From contig NZ_CP133188.1 in the NCBI RefSeq assembly GCF_030913635.1, positions 3,100,001-3,164,000 on the forward strand: a stretch of 64,000 nucleotides of DNA, read 5' to 3'. The DNA comes from Sedimentibacter sp. MB35-C1 (GTDB taxonomy: Bacteria > Bacillota > Clostridia > Tissierellales > Sedimentibacteraceae). The position numbers and the translations under genes were made by a program. This document shows, piece by piece, positions 42,704 to 51,144 of the stretch. The notes beneath the pieces are model-generated. The model was not told the DNA's origin, made no database searches, and was given only the letters and a program-made list of their open reading frames with translations. How positions within the stretch are numbered: position 1 is the first letter of the stretch; each line of letters starts with the position of its first letter.

Positions 42704-43822
42704 TTATTCAATTTTCTTTTTAAACTTTACAGTTGCAAGCATCAAAAATCCTAAACCAAATAGGGTCAAGATAATAAATTCATCAAACAACTGTGCAAAT
42801 CCATTTCCTTTTAATATTATACCTCTTAGCACCTCTATAAAATATGTCAATGGCAACACTGTGCTTATTTTACCGATAAATTCAGGCATTGCCTCAATTG
42901 GAAACATATATCCAGAAAGCAATATGTTTGGCATTATCATAAACATTGAAAGCTGCATTGCTTGAAGCTGACTTTTTGATACTGTTGATATAACAAGTCC
43001 CACGCCAAGAGAACCAAACAAAAATATAACAGAAAATAATAAAAGCAATGTAATACTCCCTGCAATAGTTACCTTAAACCAAAACACACTTAAAGCCAGT
43101 GCAAGAACTATATCCACAAATCCTATTATTACATAGGGCACAATTTTTCCTACCATTAACTCCATTTTAGTTATAGGTGTAACAATAAGCTGTTCCATAG
43201 TTCCTCTTTCTCTTTCTCTTACTATTGAAAAAGATGTAAGCATTAAAGTTACAGTTTGCAATATTACTCCAATCAGCCCAGGAATGTTAAAGTTAATGCT
43301 GCTCATATCAGGATTATACCAAACCCTGCTTCTTAAGTCTAAAACCTGGGGCATGGAAATCCCTCTTGTTTCTTGTATAATCTCAACAGACATTGCTTGA
43401 ACTACTCCTCCAGCGCTTGATAATATGGTTTGAGCCGTTGTAGGGTCGGAACCATCAACTATGAGCTGAATTTGCGCAGTCTTTCCATTTTTTAAATCTT
43501 GAGAATATTCAGGTGGAATAACAATTCCAGCTTTTGCATCTCCGTTGTCAATATATTCTTCAATTTCTTGTATACTATTTGCATTGTAATCCAGATCGAA
43601 ATACTGTGAATTTACAAAGCTGTCTAATAGCTCACTGCTTTCACCTCCTATATCATTGTTATATACAACTGTTGGAATGTGGTCAACGCTTGTAGATGCT
43701 GCATAACCAAATAGCAATAATTCCATGATAGGCATTAAAATTATTATTGCTATAGTTCTTTTGTCTCTTTTTATTTGAAAAAATTCTTTTCTTATTATGG
43801 ACAGAACTCTTTTATAATTCAT
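42704..43822 (-). CDS. ABC-2 type transporter permease
   Basis: A 372-aa permease of the ABC-2 (YhhJ/YbhR-like) kind. It has an N-terminal helix after a cytoplasmic start (FFQIKRDKRTIAIIILMPIMELLLFGYA), a large external domain (about 45-170) and five C-terminal helices with the conserved region RERERGTMEQLIVTPI. It works with the two ATPases and HlyD protein encoded upstream in the same operon. A single permease gene for two ATPase genes suggests homodimerisation, unlike YbhFSR, where there are two permeases. Likely drug or lipid-like substrate export. Confidence 0.85.
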   Translation of the reverse strand: MNYKRVLSIIRKEFFQIKRDKRTIAIIILMPIMELLLFGYAASTSVDHIPTVVYNNDIGGESSELLDSFVNSQYFDLDYNANSIQEIEEYIDNGDAKAGIVIPPEYSQDLKNGKTAQIQLIVDGSDPTTAQTILSSAGGVVQAMSVEIIQETRGISMPQVLDLRSRVWYNPDMSSINFNIPGLIGVILQTVTLMLTSFSIVRERERGTMEQLIVTPITKMELMVGKIVPYVIIGFVDIVLALALSVFWFKVTIAGSITLLLLFSVIFLFGSLGVGLVISTVSKSQLQAMQLSMFMIMPNILLSGYMFPIEAMPEFIGKISTVLPLTYFIEVLRGIILKGNGFAQLFDEFIILTLFGLGFLMLATVKFKKKIE

Positions 43823-43837
43823 ATACTCACTTCCATG

Positions 43838-44773
43838 TTAATTTATTTTGCTGTTTTCCTTTTCTACAAGAAAAACAAAGACATCTTCTAATGTAGGTTT
43901 TACCTTTTTTATTCCGTAAACATCCACGTTATTTTTTATTAAAAATACTTTCAATTCATTTAAATCCAAATTTGGCTCTGTCAAGACATGAATTCCTGCG
44001 CCATAGACAGAGGCATCTTTGACATTTTCTTTAGTTTTCAATAATTCTATTGATTTTAATGTATTATTAACTTTAATTTCTACTATGTCACCATGGATTA
44101 CTTTTTCTTTCATGGCATTTGGCGTATCTAATGACAATATGTTTCCATAATACAAGAACCCTATAAAATTACAGTGTTCTGCTTCGTCCATGTAATGCGT
44201 AGTAACTAATATGGTTACACCTTTTTTAGATAAATCATATATTACGTCCCAAAATTGTCTTCTGGCTATGGGATCAACCCCACCTGTTGGTTCATCTAAC
44301 AATAATATTTCAGGCTCATGGATAATAGAACATCCAAGCGCAAGTCTTTGCTTCCATCCCCCTGACAAATTCGATGTAATCATATGTTCTTTTCCTACCA
44401 AATCAGCCATTTCCAATATTTCTTTTTTCTTATCTTTTATTTTATTTTTTGGTACATTGTAAACACCGGCATAAAAATCAAGATTTTCTTCTACGGTTAA
44501 GTCTTCATAAAGGCTAAATTTTTGGGACATATAACCAATGTGTGACCTGATTTTTTCATTTTCAGTTGAAACATCAAATCCTAAAACCTTTCCTGTTCCC
44601 AAAGTGGGAGTTAATAATCCCATAATCATTCTTATTACAGTTGTTTTGCCGGAGCCATTTGGACCTAAAAATCCATACACATCTCCCTTTTTTACATTAA
44701 AGCTCACATTGTTAACAGCTGTAAAGTCACCAAATTTTTTAGTTAAATTATTTATTACTATAACATTTTCCAT
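43838..44773 (-). CDS. ABC transporter ATP-binding protein (second of pair)
   Basis: About 311 aa. Walker A is GPNGSGKTT, the signature LSGGWKQRL, Walker B ILLLDEPTGGVDP and the H-loop VTTHYMDEAEHC. A C-terminal extension of about 80 residues is typical of drug-efflux (DrrA/YhbF-like) ATPases. The ATG at 44773 is used because GAGGACG precedes it, just after the stop of the first ATPase. With the first ATPase it corresponds to the two halves of YbhF/RbbA-type tandem ATPases. Confidence 0.88.
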   Translation of the reverse strand: MENVIVINNLTKKFGDFTAVNNVSFNVKKGDVYGFLGPNGSGKTTVIRMIMGLLTPTLGTGKVLGFDVSTENEKIRSHIGYMSQKFSLYEDLTVEENLDFYAGVYNVPKNKIKDKKKEILEMADLVGKEHMITSNLSGGWKQRLALGCSIIHEPEILLLDEPTGGVDPIARRQFWDVIYDLSKKGVTILVTTHYMDEAEHCNFIGFLYYGNILSLDTPNAMKEKVIHGDIVEIKVNNTLKSIELLKTKENVKDASVYGAGIHVLTEPNLDLNELKVFLIKNNVDVYGIKKVKPTLEDVFVFLVEKENSKIN

Positions 44774-44780
44774 AACGTCC

Positions 44781-45704
44781 TCAATTCTTTTCACTTTTAA
44801 TAATATTGACAAAAACATCTTCCAAAGATGGAGCTACTTCCTTTATAGAATTTACTACAATTTTGTTTTTGAACTTTTCTTTTAATTTCTTAGAAGCATA
44901 ATCAAAATCTTCCACTGCAATATGAAGTTCTTCGCCCAACATATATGCATCCAAGACGTATTCTTCTTTTTGAGCTAAGTTTCTAGCAACGTGATTTTCA
45001 TCAGAACAAACACTTACAATGTGTTTATCAAAATTGTTGATAATGTTGGAAGGAGTATCCGTCTTTATTATTCTGCCTTTATCCATAAGCCCCACCTCAT
45101 CACATCTTTCAGCTTCATCCATGTAAGGTGTACTGACAAATATAGTTGTGCCTTGTTCTCTCAGTTCGAAAAGTATTTTCCAAAATTCTCTTCTTGCCAC
45201 TGGATCAACACCAATAGTAGGCTCATCAAGCAGCAGGTATTTGGGAGTATGAATCAAATTGCATGACAATGCCAATTTCTGTTTCATTCCTCCTGAAAGT
45301 TGGTCTGCTAATTTATATGAGTGCTTTGTAAGATTACTGAATGACAATAAAAATTCAATTTTCTCTTTTCTTTCCTTCTTTGGTATTTGATATACTTCTG
45401 CATAAAATTCAAGGTTTTCTAGAACAGTAAGGTCCCCGTATAAACTGAACTTTTGAGGCATATATCCAATGTGTTGTTTTATTACTTCACTTTCTTTTAA
45501 AATATCATATTTGCCTATTTGAGCTGTTCCGCTGTCTGGAGTTAATAAAGAGCACAACATCCTCATTGTAGTTGTCTTGCCTGCTCCATCTGGTCCCACT
45601 AACCCAAAAATCGTGTTTTTTTTAACCTGTATATTTAAATCATCTACGGCAGTAATATTCTCAAATTTTTTTGTGAGAGAAAATATTTGAATATCATATT
45701 CCAT
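44781..45704 (-). CDS. ABC transporter ATP-binding protein (first of pair)
   Basis: A 307-aa protein with Walker A GPDGAGKTTT, signature LSGGMKQKL, Walker B YLLLDEPTIGVDP and switch STPYMDEAERCD, in which the usual switch His is replaced by Pro (STPYM). In tandem YbhF-like proteins one ATP site is also altered, so this half may be regulatory or less active. RBS AAAGGAG. Co-transcribed with its neighbours. Confidence 0.88.
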   Translation of the reverse strand: MEYDIQIFSLTKKFENITAVDDLNIQVKKNTIFGLVGPDGAGKTTTMRMLCSLLTPDSGTAQIGKYDILKESEVIKQHIGYMPQKFSLYGDLTVLENLEFYAEVYQIPKKERKEKIEFLLSFSNLTKHSYKLADQLSGGMKQKLALSCNLIHTPKYLLLDEPTIGVDPVARREFWKILFELREQGTTIFVSTPYMDEAERCDEVGLMDKGRIIKTDTPSNIINNFDKHIVSVCSDENHVARNLAQKEEYVLDAYMLGEELHIAVEDFDYASKKLKEKFKNKIVVNSIKEVAPSLEDVFVNIIKSEKN

Positions 45705-45718
45705 TATTTGCTCCTTTA

Positions 45719-46945
45719 TTAATCTATCTTTATGTTTACATCCACTGGCATGCCTGGCTTTATCGCCCCTTTGGAATCTAAAGCCTCAACTGTAACTTCA
45801 AACACTGTATTTACTCTTTCTTCTTTAGTTTGAATATTCTTAGGCGTAAATTCTGCTGTATTATTTATTCTTGTTACCTTCCCATGGTAAGCCTTCTCAT
45901 TATGAGAATCAATAAATATGTTAGCATCTTGACCAACTATGATATGTCCTATATTTGCTTCAGATACATATGCCTTTATTTCAACATTTTCAGGATTATA
46001 TATTTCAGCTATTAGCTTACCCATGGAAACAAATTCACCATTTTTTATTAACAGCGAATTAACAATTCCGTCAATTGGTGATTTTATTGTTAATTTATCT
46101 AATTCTCTTTTAGTTTGTTCTACAATATTTTTTGATTGTTCTAGTTGTACCTTAGCTATTTCTAGTTGACCTTGTAACTGACTGAGCTGGGTATTACCAT
46201 TGGAAATTGCTAGTTCGTATCCTGCTTTTGCCTGCAGCATTTTGTTTTCAGCGGCATTAATAGTATTTTTTGTCGGTCCGGATTTTATTAAATTCAGCTG
46301 TGAAACTGCAGCATTGTATTGTGCTTCACTGACATTATAGCTTTTTAATGCCTCATCGTACTTACTTTGAGAAATTATCTGCTGCTCAAATAGTTCAGTA
46401 CTTCTCTCTAAATTTGTCTTCATAAAGTCGAAATTTGTTTTCGCTTGATTAACAACCTCTTCTGCTTGTTTTATTTCATCTGCGCTAGCTCCATCCATCA
46501 CTTTTTGATATTCTGCCTCTGATACTAAATAAGCATTATGAGCTTGTTGAATAACGTCAGTATTTTGCAAAGACAAGCTGCTTATGCTATTTTCAAGCGC
46601 CTCTATGTTTTTTTCTGTTATTTGGAAATTTGTTAAAGCTTGATCATATTGATTTTTTAAGGCTGTATTATCTATAACTGCTATTACAGCACCTTTTTTT
46701 ATATTGTCGCCTTCTTTTACCTTGTTTTCTATTACTGTACCAGTAATTTCACTGCTTAAGGATATGGAACCATTCTTTACAACACCTGAAGATTCAATAT
46801 ATGTGCCTCCATCGGCATATACAATTGCTGAGTCGTTTTTTTGCAAGCCATTAAAAATATAAATTGAAATAAGCACAAGAATTATAACAGCAGGCATAAT
46901 TATTAATTTTCCTTTTCCTTTAATATGATTTAATATTTTTATCAT
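45719..46945 (-). CDS. HlyD/YbhG-family membrane fusion protein
   Basis: A 408-aa adaptor. It has an N-terminal membrane anchor (about 15-33), a biotinyl-lipoyl half (VKNGSISLSSEITGTVIENKVKEGDNIKKGAVIAVID), a long coiled-coil hairpin (about 105-280, heptad Q/E/L/K repeats), a second lipoyl half (SPIDGIVNSLLIKNGEFVSMGKLIAEI) and a beta-barrel domain. It links the ABC-2 exporter to the cell envelope. First gene of the operon, RBS GGAGG. Its promoter region contains the AGTTACC dyad shared with the divergent Crp/Fnr gene. Confidence 0.87.
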   Translation of the reverse strand: MIKILNHIKGKGKLIIMPAVIILVLISIYIFNGLQKNDSAIVYADGGTYIESSGVVKNGSISLSSEITGTVIENKVKEGDNIKKGAVIAVIDNTALKNQYDQALTNFQITEKNIEALENSISSLSLQNTDVIQQAHNAYLVSEAEYQKVMDGASADEIKQAEEVVNQAKTNFDFMKTNLERSTELFEQQIISQSKYDEALKSYNVSEAQYNAAVSQLNLIKSGPTKNTINAAENKMLQAKAGYELAISNGNTQLSQLQGQLEIAKVQLEQSKNIVEQTKRELDKLTIKSPIDGIVNSLLIKNGEFVSMGKLIAEIYNPENVEIKAYVSEANIGHIIVGQDANIFIDSHNEKAYHGKVTRINNTAEFTPKNIQTKEERVNTVFEVTVEALDSKGAIKPGMPVDVNIKID

Positions 46946-47010
46946 TTTTTCCTCCGCTTATATTGATTAGTTGTTATTTTAAAAATATAATATATGTTAA
47001 TAATAAAAAC

Positions 47011-47026
47011 AGTTACCACGGTAACT
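47011..47026. promoter_or_regulatory. Perfect dyad, probable Crp/Fnr operator for both flanking units
   Basis: AGTTACC-AC-GGTAACT is a 16-bp perfect inverted repeat. AT-rich -10 candidates lie 21 bp away on each side: TATATT (46989-46984) toward HlyD, and TATAAT (47048-47053) toward the regulator. The centre would be near -41.5 for both. Confidence 0.7.
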
Positions 47027-47091
47027 TTTTTAAAATTATTATTAAACTATAATTATAATATTGTGATTCTAACCATAGGAAAGGTGAAATA

Positions 47092-47775
47092 ATGAAAAAC
47101 TATATAAAATTAATTAAAAATATGGATTTATTTAAGTGTTTGTCTGAAGATGAATTAGAAAGTGTCCTTAGTAATAACAATTATAATATAAAAAATTATA
47201 ATAAAAATTCCATAATATATATGCAAAATGAAAAATGTAAAAGCCTAGATATTATTTTGGAAGGAATCGTTTCTGTACAAAAAATAAATTCAGAGGGGAA
47301 CGTTCTGACCATAAACGATTTTATGAGTGGTGACGTCATAGGTGAAAGCCTAGTTTTCTCCATAGATAACAAATATCCTATGACGGTATTTGCAAAAAAT
47401 GATGTGACAATATTAAACATAAAAAAAGAACTTATCTTAAAACTATGTCAAAGTAATGAATGTTTTTTAATTTCTTTTCTACATTCCCTATCTAGTAAAG
47501 CACTAATATTGTCTGACAAAATAAAATCTTTAACAATGAAAACCTTAAGACAGTGTATTATTGAATATTTATTGTTTGAATACTACGCTCAAGACAGCAC
47601 AAAAATCAAATTAAACATGACTAAGAAGGATTTAGCCGAAAAAATTGGTGTCCAGCGTTCATCTCTCTCCCGCGAGTTAAATAAAATGAGAAAAGACGGC
47701 TTAATAGACTTCAATGCAAAATTCATCTTCATTAAAGATATAGATTTGCTTAGTAAGCTTCATATAGAAAATTAA
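47092..47775 (+). CDS. Crp/Fnr-family regulator of the efflux operon
   Basis: A 227-aa Crp/Fnr protein. The sensor domain covers about 10-120 (IIYMQNEKCKSLDIILEGIVSVQKINSEGNV). The HTH covers about 170-215 (NMTKKDLAEKIGVQRSSLSRELNKMRKDGLI), a homologue of the HcpR-like protein at 35532 but a different paralogue. RBS AAAGGTG. It is divergent from the six-gene efflux operon across a 146-bp region with one dyad, so it probably activates that operon and itself. No Cys cluster of Fnr type was seen; the signal is unknown. Confidence 0.82.
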   Translation: MKNYIKLIKNMDLFKCLSEDELESVLSNNNYNIKNYNKNSIIYMQNEKCKSLDIILEGIVSVQKINSEGNVLTINDFMSGDVIGESLVFSIDNKYPMTVFAKNDVTILNIKKELILKLCQSNECFLISFLHSLSSKALILSDKIKSLTMKTLRQCIIEYLLFEYYAQDSTKIKLNMTKKDLAEKIGVQRSSLSRELNKMRKDGLIDFNAKFIFIKDIDLLSKLHIEN

Positions 47776-47932
47776 GTTTACAAATATTCACTTTTGTAAG
47801 AATCACTTACATTTCTAAATCATTGTCTATTGTAGAATTTTGACTAAAAATATATACTTTAGACAGATAATACTTATAAAGTATAACATTCTTTAATTCC
47901 CCAAAACTCCTATGAAAATGTTTAAGGGGACT

Positions 47933-47982
47933 TAATAGCGATGCTATGAATAAGCTAGTACTTAAACATAGTCTCGCTATTA
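47933..47982. other. Inverted repeat between the Crp and winged-helix genes
   Basis: TAATAGCGA...CTATG and CATAG...TCGCTATTA form a strong stem around a 16-nt loop. There is no T-run, so it is not a simple terminator; it may be an operator or leader structure of the gene at 48027. Confidence 0.4.
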
Positions 47983-48026
47983 TGATTTTAAAGAACATAA
48001 TTTAAAAGTTTAATGAGGGGATTTAT

Positions 48027-48470
48027 GTGGAAAGTGCAGCACCTGAAAATTTAAATAAAATAAAAGATAATATTGTAATATTCGAAATATCCCACAAGGA
48101 TAATACTTATAAGCAAATTTCCATTGAAGAATTTATAGAAAAATTAAAAAACAATGAAATAAAGATAAGAAAAAAGTTAAATATTATAAATTATGCCTCT
48201 TTGGCAATAAATATTGACAGTACGGAAGTATATAAAGATGGAATGAAAATTGATTTATCTCCCAGAGAATATAAAATGCTTAAGCTTTTCATAGATAATA
48301 AAGGAAAAATTTTAACAAATGAACAAATTATAAACTGTGTTTGGGGCATAGCATATGCTAATGCCGGAATGCTTAGAGTAGCAATCAAAAGACTGCGAAA
48401 TAAAATTGATCCTGACAACGAATATTTAAAAACAATTAGAGGCAAGGGATACATACTTATAGATATGTAA
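48027..48470 (+). CDS. OmpR/PhoB-type winged-helix DNA-binding protein without receiver
   Basis: A 147-aa protein starting at GTG (GAGGGG upstream). Residues about 60-147 are a complete Trans_reg_C domain (SLAINIDSTEVYKDGMKIDLSPREYKMLKLFIDNKGKILTNEQIINCVW...RGKGYILIDM). The first 55 residues are helical and charged and lack the receiver Asp residues, though ISIEEFIEKLK looks like the end of a receiver. It is probably a truncated or signal-independent response regulator. It lies immediately before the IS110 element; no kinase is nearby. Confidence 0.75.
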   Translation: MESAAPENLNKIKDNIVIFEISHKDNTYKQISIEEFIEKLKNNEIKIRKKLNIINYASLAINIDSTEVYKDGMKIDLSPREYKMLKLFIDNKGKILTNEQIINCVWGIAYANAGMLRVAIKRLRNKIDPDNEYLKTIRGKGYILIDM

Positions 48471-48542
48471 AAATACAAAAGTTAAGGAGCTTCCTGTATA
48501 ATTCAAATATAAGGAATTCCAAGAAAGAAGGTTGAGAAAAAA

Positions 48543-48611
48543 ATACCTCAGTGTACAATAAGATTACTGACTTTGCCGGTTAGTAAAAAATCTTATTAAA
48601 CAGAGAGGTAT
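48543..48611 (+). promoter_or_regulatory. 5' hairpin covering the transposase ribosome binding site
   Basis: ATACCTC (48543-48549) pairs with GAGGTAT (48605-48611), enclosing a second stem AATAAGATT/AATCTTATT. The outer 3' arm contains the GAGAGG ribosome binding site of the transposase at 48618, so the leader can mask translation from readthrough transcripts. Confidence 0.65.
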
Positions 48612-48617
48612 CTAGAA

Positions 48618-49910
48618 ATGAATTATAACACACAGAACGCAAAATTAGGAACTATTACAGAAAAAACTTTAGTGGTTGGTATTGATGTCGGAAGTGAACT
48701 ACACTATGCCAGAGCTTTTGACTGGAGAGGTTATGAGTACTCAAAGAAGGCCTTCTCATTCAGTAATACAGAAGCTGGATTTAACAGTTTTTTGGCATGG
48801 ATGCATGAACTGGGAGAAAAGCATGAGAAACAGGCTGTACTTCCAGGGATGGAGCCAACAGGACACTACTGGTTTGCACTAGGAAAGTTCCTACAGGACA
48901 ACGGCATGAGACCGGTGCTTGTCAATCCTCATCACGTAAAGAAATCCAAAGAACTAGATGATAACAATCCAACAAAGACTGATCGCAAGGATCCGAAAGT
49001 AATCGCAGGACTAATCAATGAGGGGCGATTCTCTTACCCTTACCTTCCGGAAGGTGTCTATGCAGAGCTTAGGACGGCTTCAAACCTGAGATTTCAGGCG
49101 CAGGAGGAACTTACAAGAGTTCTTAATAGGATTGCAAGATGGTTCAGCATTTACTTTCCAGAGTATAAAGACGTTTATGGGAAGAAAGATGCAAAAAGCG
49201 GATTGATGATTTTAGCACAGGCACCATTGCCAGCAGACATTGCAGCGTTAGGTGTGGAAGGAGTGAACAAAATCTGGCGGGACGCAAAGCTGAGAGGCGC
49301 TGGACGAAAGAGGGCAAAGACCTTGGTAGCAGCTGCAGAGCATAGCATTGGCAGTCAGGAAGGTTTGACAGCAGCACGTATGGAAATAAAAAATCTGCTC
49401 AGTGATTATGAGGTTTATAGTAAAAGAGTCAATGAACTAATGGCTCTAATAGAAGACTTGATGAGTGGAATTTCATACACAGATAAGTTGCTGGAAATTA
49501 AAGGTATTGGAAGTAAGACCGTATCTGGATTTATAGCTGAAGTGGGTGACATAAGACGTTTTGATAACCCAAAACAGATACAGAAGCTAGCAGGATATGC
49601 ACTGGTGGAGAACAGTTCTGGAAAACATAAGGGCGAGACAACGATAAGCAGACGTGGTCGCAAGAGACTGAGATATCTGCTGTTTGAGGTTGCAATGTCA
49701 TTAGTTGGAAAAAATAAAGAGTTCAGGGAACTGCACCATTATTATACGACCAGACAGAATAATCCATTGAAGAAGATGCAGTCGCTGATTGCAGTTGCCT
49801 GTAAGTTGCTTAGGGTGATTTACAAGATTCTAACAACAGGAGTCAGCTATGATCCTGTAAAAATGCTTGGAGACATCAAGAGACCACCGATATCAGCACA
49901 GGCAGCATAA
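48618..49910 (+). CDS. IS110-family DEDD transposase/recombinase
   Basis: A 430-aa protein. The RuvC-like N-terminal part shows the DEDD set: GIDVGSE (Asp), GMEPTGHYW (Glu), TKTDRKDPKV (Asp, Asp). The C-terminal Tnp_20 domain has the HhH LLEIKGIGSKTVSGFIAEVG and the Ser-bearing segment SGKHKGETTISRRGRKRLR. All catalytic motifs are intact and no frameshift is seen, so it may be active. RBS GAGAGG is partly hidden in the upstream hairpin. G+C is higher than in the neighbouring genes. In this family, insertion is directed by an RNA encoded in a non-coding end of the element. Confidence 0.93.
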   Translation: MNYNTQNAKLGTITEKTLVVGIDVGSELHYARAFDWRGYEYSKKAFSFSNTEAGFNSFLAWMHELGEKHEKQAVLPGMEPTGHYWFALGKFLQDNGMRPVLVNPHHVKKSKELDDNNPTKTDRKDPKVIAGLINEGRFSYPYLPEGVYAELRTASNLRFQAQEELTRVLNRIARWFSIYFPEYKDVYGKKDAKSGLMILAQAPLPADIAALGVEGVNKIWRDAKLRGAGRKRAKTLVAAAEHSIGSQEGLTAARMEIKNLLSDYEVYSKRVNELMALIEDLMSGISYTDKLLEIKGIGSKTVSGFIAEVGDIRRFDNPKQIQKLAGYALVENSSGKHKGETTISRRGRKRLRYLLFEVAMSLVGKNKEFRELHHYYTTRQNNPLKKMQSLIAVACKLLRVIYKILTTGVSYDPVKMLGDIKRPPISAQAA

Positions 49911-50380
49911 AAAGTAAAGCAATAAGCTTAAACCTCTGTTGAAAGATATCGCGGTTGAATTTAATTATCAAGGGTACGTTAGTACCGCTAAAGCGGCAAG
50001 CCCTTGACAATTAAATCCAGCCACGATAAATAGTAAACAAGAGGTTAAGCTGGAAACTGCCACAAATGTGGCTATACAATAAACAGAAAGCAACAGGAAA
50101 ACGTCCGTTGGAAACAACGCTGTTGTAGGAGCAAAATCAGTAATCAAAACAAAGAATGAGCCAGTAGTCGGCAGGAATATTTTCCATAGGGCATAGACCC
50201 TGTTAAGGAGCTAAGCTGACACCCTGGTTATGGATAGGCAGGACGAAGGTAGTTAGGACGCATGCGGAAACGGATGGAGATCCTGGTGGATACAGGAGGT
50301 TAGCTGCCATAGAGGGATGGGTATACACAAGGCCATGTAAAGCGAAAAACAAAGACGTTTTACTTCGTGTACCCTAATAC
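49911..50380 (+). ncRNA. Candidate bridge/seek RNA region in the right end of the IS110 element
   Basis: About 470 bases follow the transposase without any ORF, and they are densely structured. A giant foldback lies at 49926-50050: GCTTAA..CCTCT, ATCGCGGTTGAATTTAATT and TCAAGGG pair in order with CCCTTGA, AATTAAATCCAGCCACGAT and AGAGGTTAAGC, with few mismatches and a CCGC-TAAA-GCGG tip. Shorter hairpins follow (CCAC/GTGG near 50062, AAAAC/GTTTT near 50347). IS1111-group elements encode their guide RNA on this side. Whether this RNA is made, and which loops guide, is unproven. Confidence 0.55.
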
Positions 50381-50497
50381 CACTATTTTAGTACTCGATA
50401 CAAGAAATATCCATGACTATGGCCATTTATCTGAGATAAAGAAACAAAAAACCTTGATTTTTCAAGGAAAAAAGCTTGACTATATGAGGAGGATAAT
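50381..50497 (+). promoter_or_regulatory. Upstream region of the TetR gene
   Basis: About 117 bases between the presumed IS right end and the TetR start. It holds a small CCTTGA/TCAAGG hairpin (50452-50467) and an AGGAGG ribosome binding site. No convincing promoter was found, so IS insertion may have changed control of the gene. Confidence 0.35.
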
Positions 50498-51070
50498 ATG
50501 GCACATTCTATTATGACGGAAATGACTAAGATATTGCTTAGCAATTCTTTAAAAAAATTACTAAGTAAAAGACCTCTAAATAAAATAACCGTAAAAGACA
50601 TTGTCAATGATTGCAAATTAACCAGACAGACTTTTTATTACCACTTCCAGGATATTTATGAATTATTAGATTGGACATATAAAAATGAAATAGGTCACTT
50701 TTTAAATGATTCTAAAAATAACAGTTGGGAAAAAGTTATCAATAATATTTTAAGCTATATTCGTGAGAATAAATCTATGTTTTCCTATACAATTCAATCT
50801 GTTGGCAGAGAACATTTCGAACAAGCCCTTTATCTAGATTTATATGAATTCTGTAAAAGTAAAATATCTAAAGTATCTTCCAAATCAGATATCCCTGAAG
50901 AAAAAATTAATTTTTTAGCTAATTTGCAGACAATTACATTAACATCAGTCATAGTCCAATGGGCAAACAATGGCATGAAAGAAAACCCTGAAGAAATTGT
51001 AAAAATGTTGGGCAAGACATTAAATTCAGCTACGCTGAATGTTTTAAAAGAATATGAAGCTGCTAACTAG
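50498..51070 (+). CDS. TetR/AcrR-family regulator (DhaS-like)
   Basis: A 190-aa TetR-type protein. The N-terminal HTH reads LLSKRPLNKITVKDIVNDCKLTRQTFYYHFQDIYELLDW, the pattern of the TetR group with a TetR_C_7/8 C-terminal domain. RBS AGGAGG. It is convergent with the RND operon, with a terminator between, so its targets are not obvious; it may act on the RND genes or on something removed by the IS insertion upstream. Confidence 0.82.
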   Translation: MAHSIMTEMTKILLSNSLKKLLSKRPLNKITVKDIVNDCKLTRQTFYYHFQDIYELLDWTYKNEIGHFLNDSKNNSWEKVINNILSYIRENKSMFSYTIQSVGREHFEQALYLDLYEFCKSKISKVSSKSDIPEEKINFLANLQTITLTSVIVQWANNGMKENPEEIVKMLGKTLNSATLNVLKEYEAAN

Positions 51071-51109
51071 AGTCCCCCTCTAGAAGTAATTCAAACCCTC
51101 TAGATATAT

Positions 51110-51142
51110 AAATCCCCTAGTATATTATATCTAGGGGGTTTT
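51110..51142. terminator. Bidirectional terminator
   Basis: CCCCTAG/CTAGGGG with further AT pairs in the loop, and TTTTAATTAA on one side and AAAT on the other. It lies between the convergent TetR and RND genes. Confidence 0.8.
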
Positions 51143-51144
51143 AA

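Larger units (their letters stand above)
48543..50380 (+). mobile_element. IS110-family insertion element
   Basis: One transposase gene with a short left non-coding end (about 75 bases) and a long right non-coding end (about 470 bases). A possible subterminal inverted repeat is TCAGTGTACA (48548-48557) against TGTACCCTAA (50368-50377), 8 of 10 matching when inverted. No target duplication is expected for this family, so the exact ends are uncertain. The long 3' end is the organisation of the IS1111 group. Confidence 0.7.

Noticed and set aside
49911-50380. Group II intron or retron RNA after the IS110 transposase
   Set aside because: No GTGYG 5' end, no domain V-like stem and no reverse transcriptase; IS110 right-end non-coding RNA explains the structure better.
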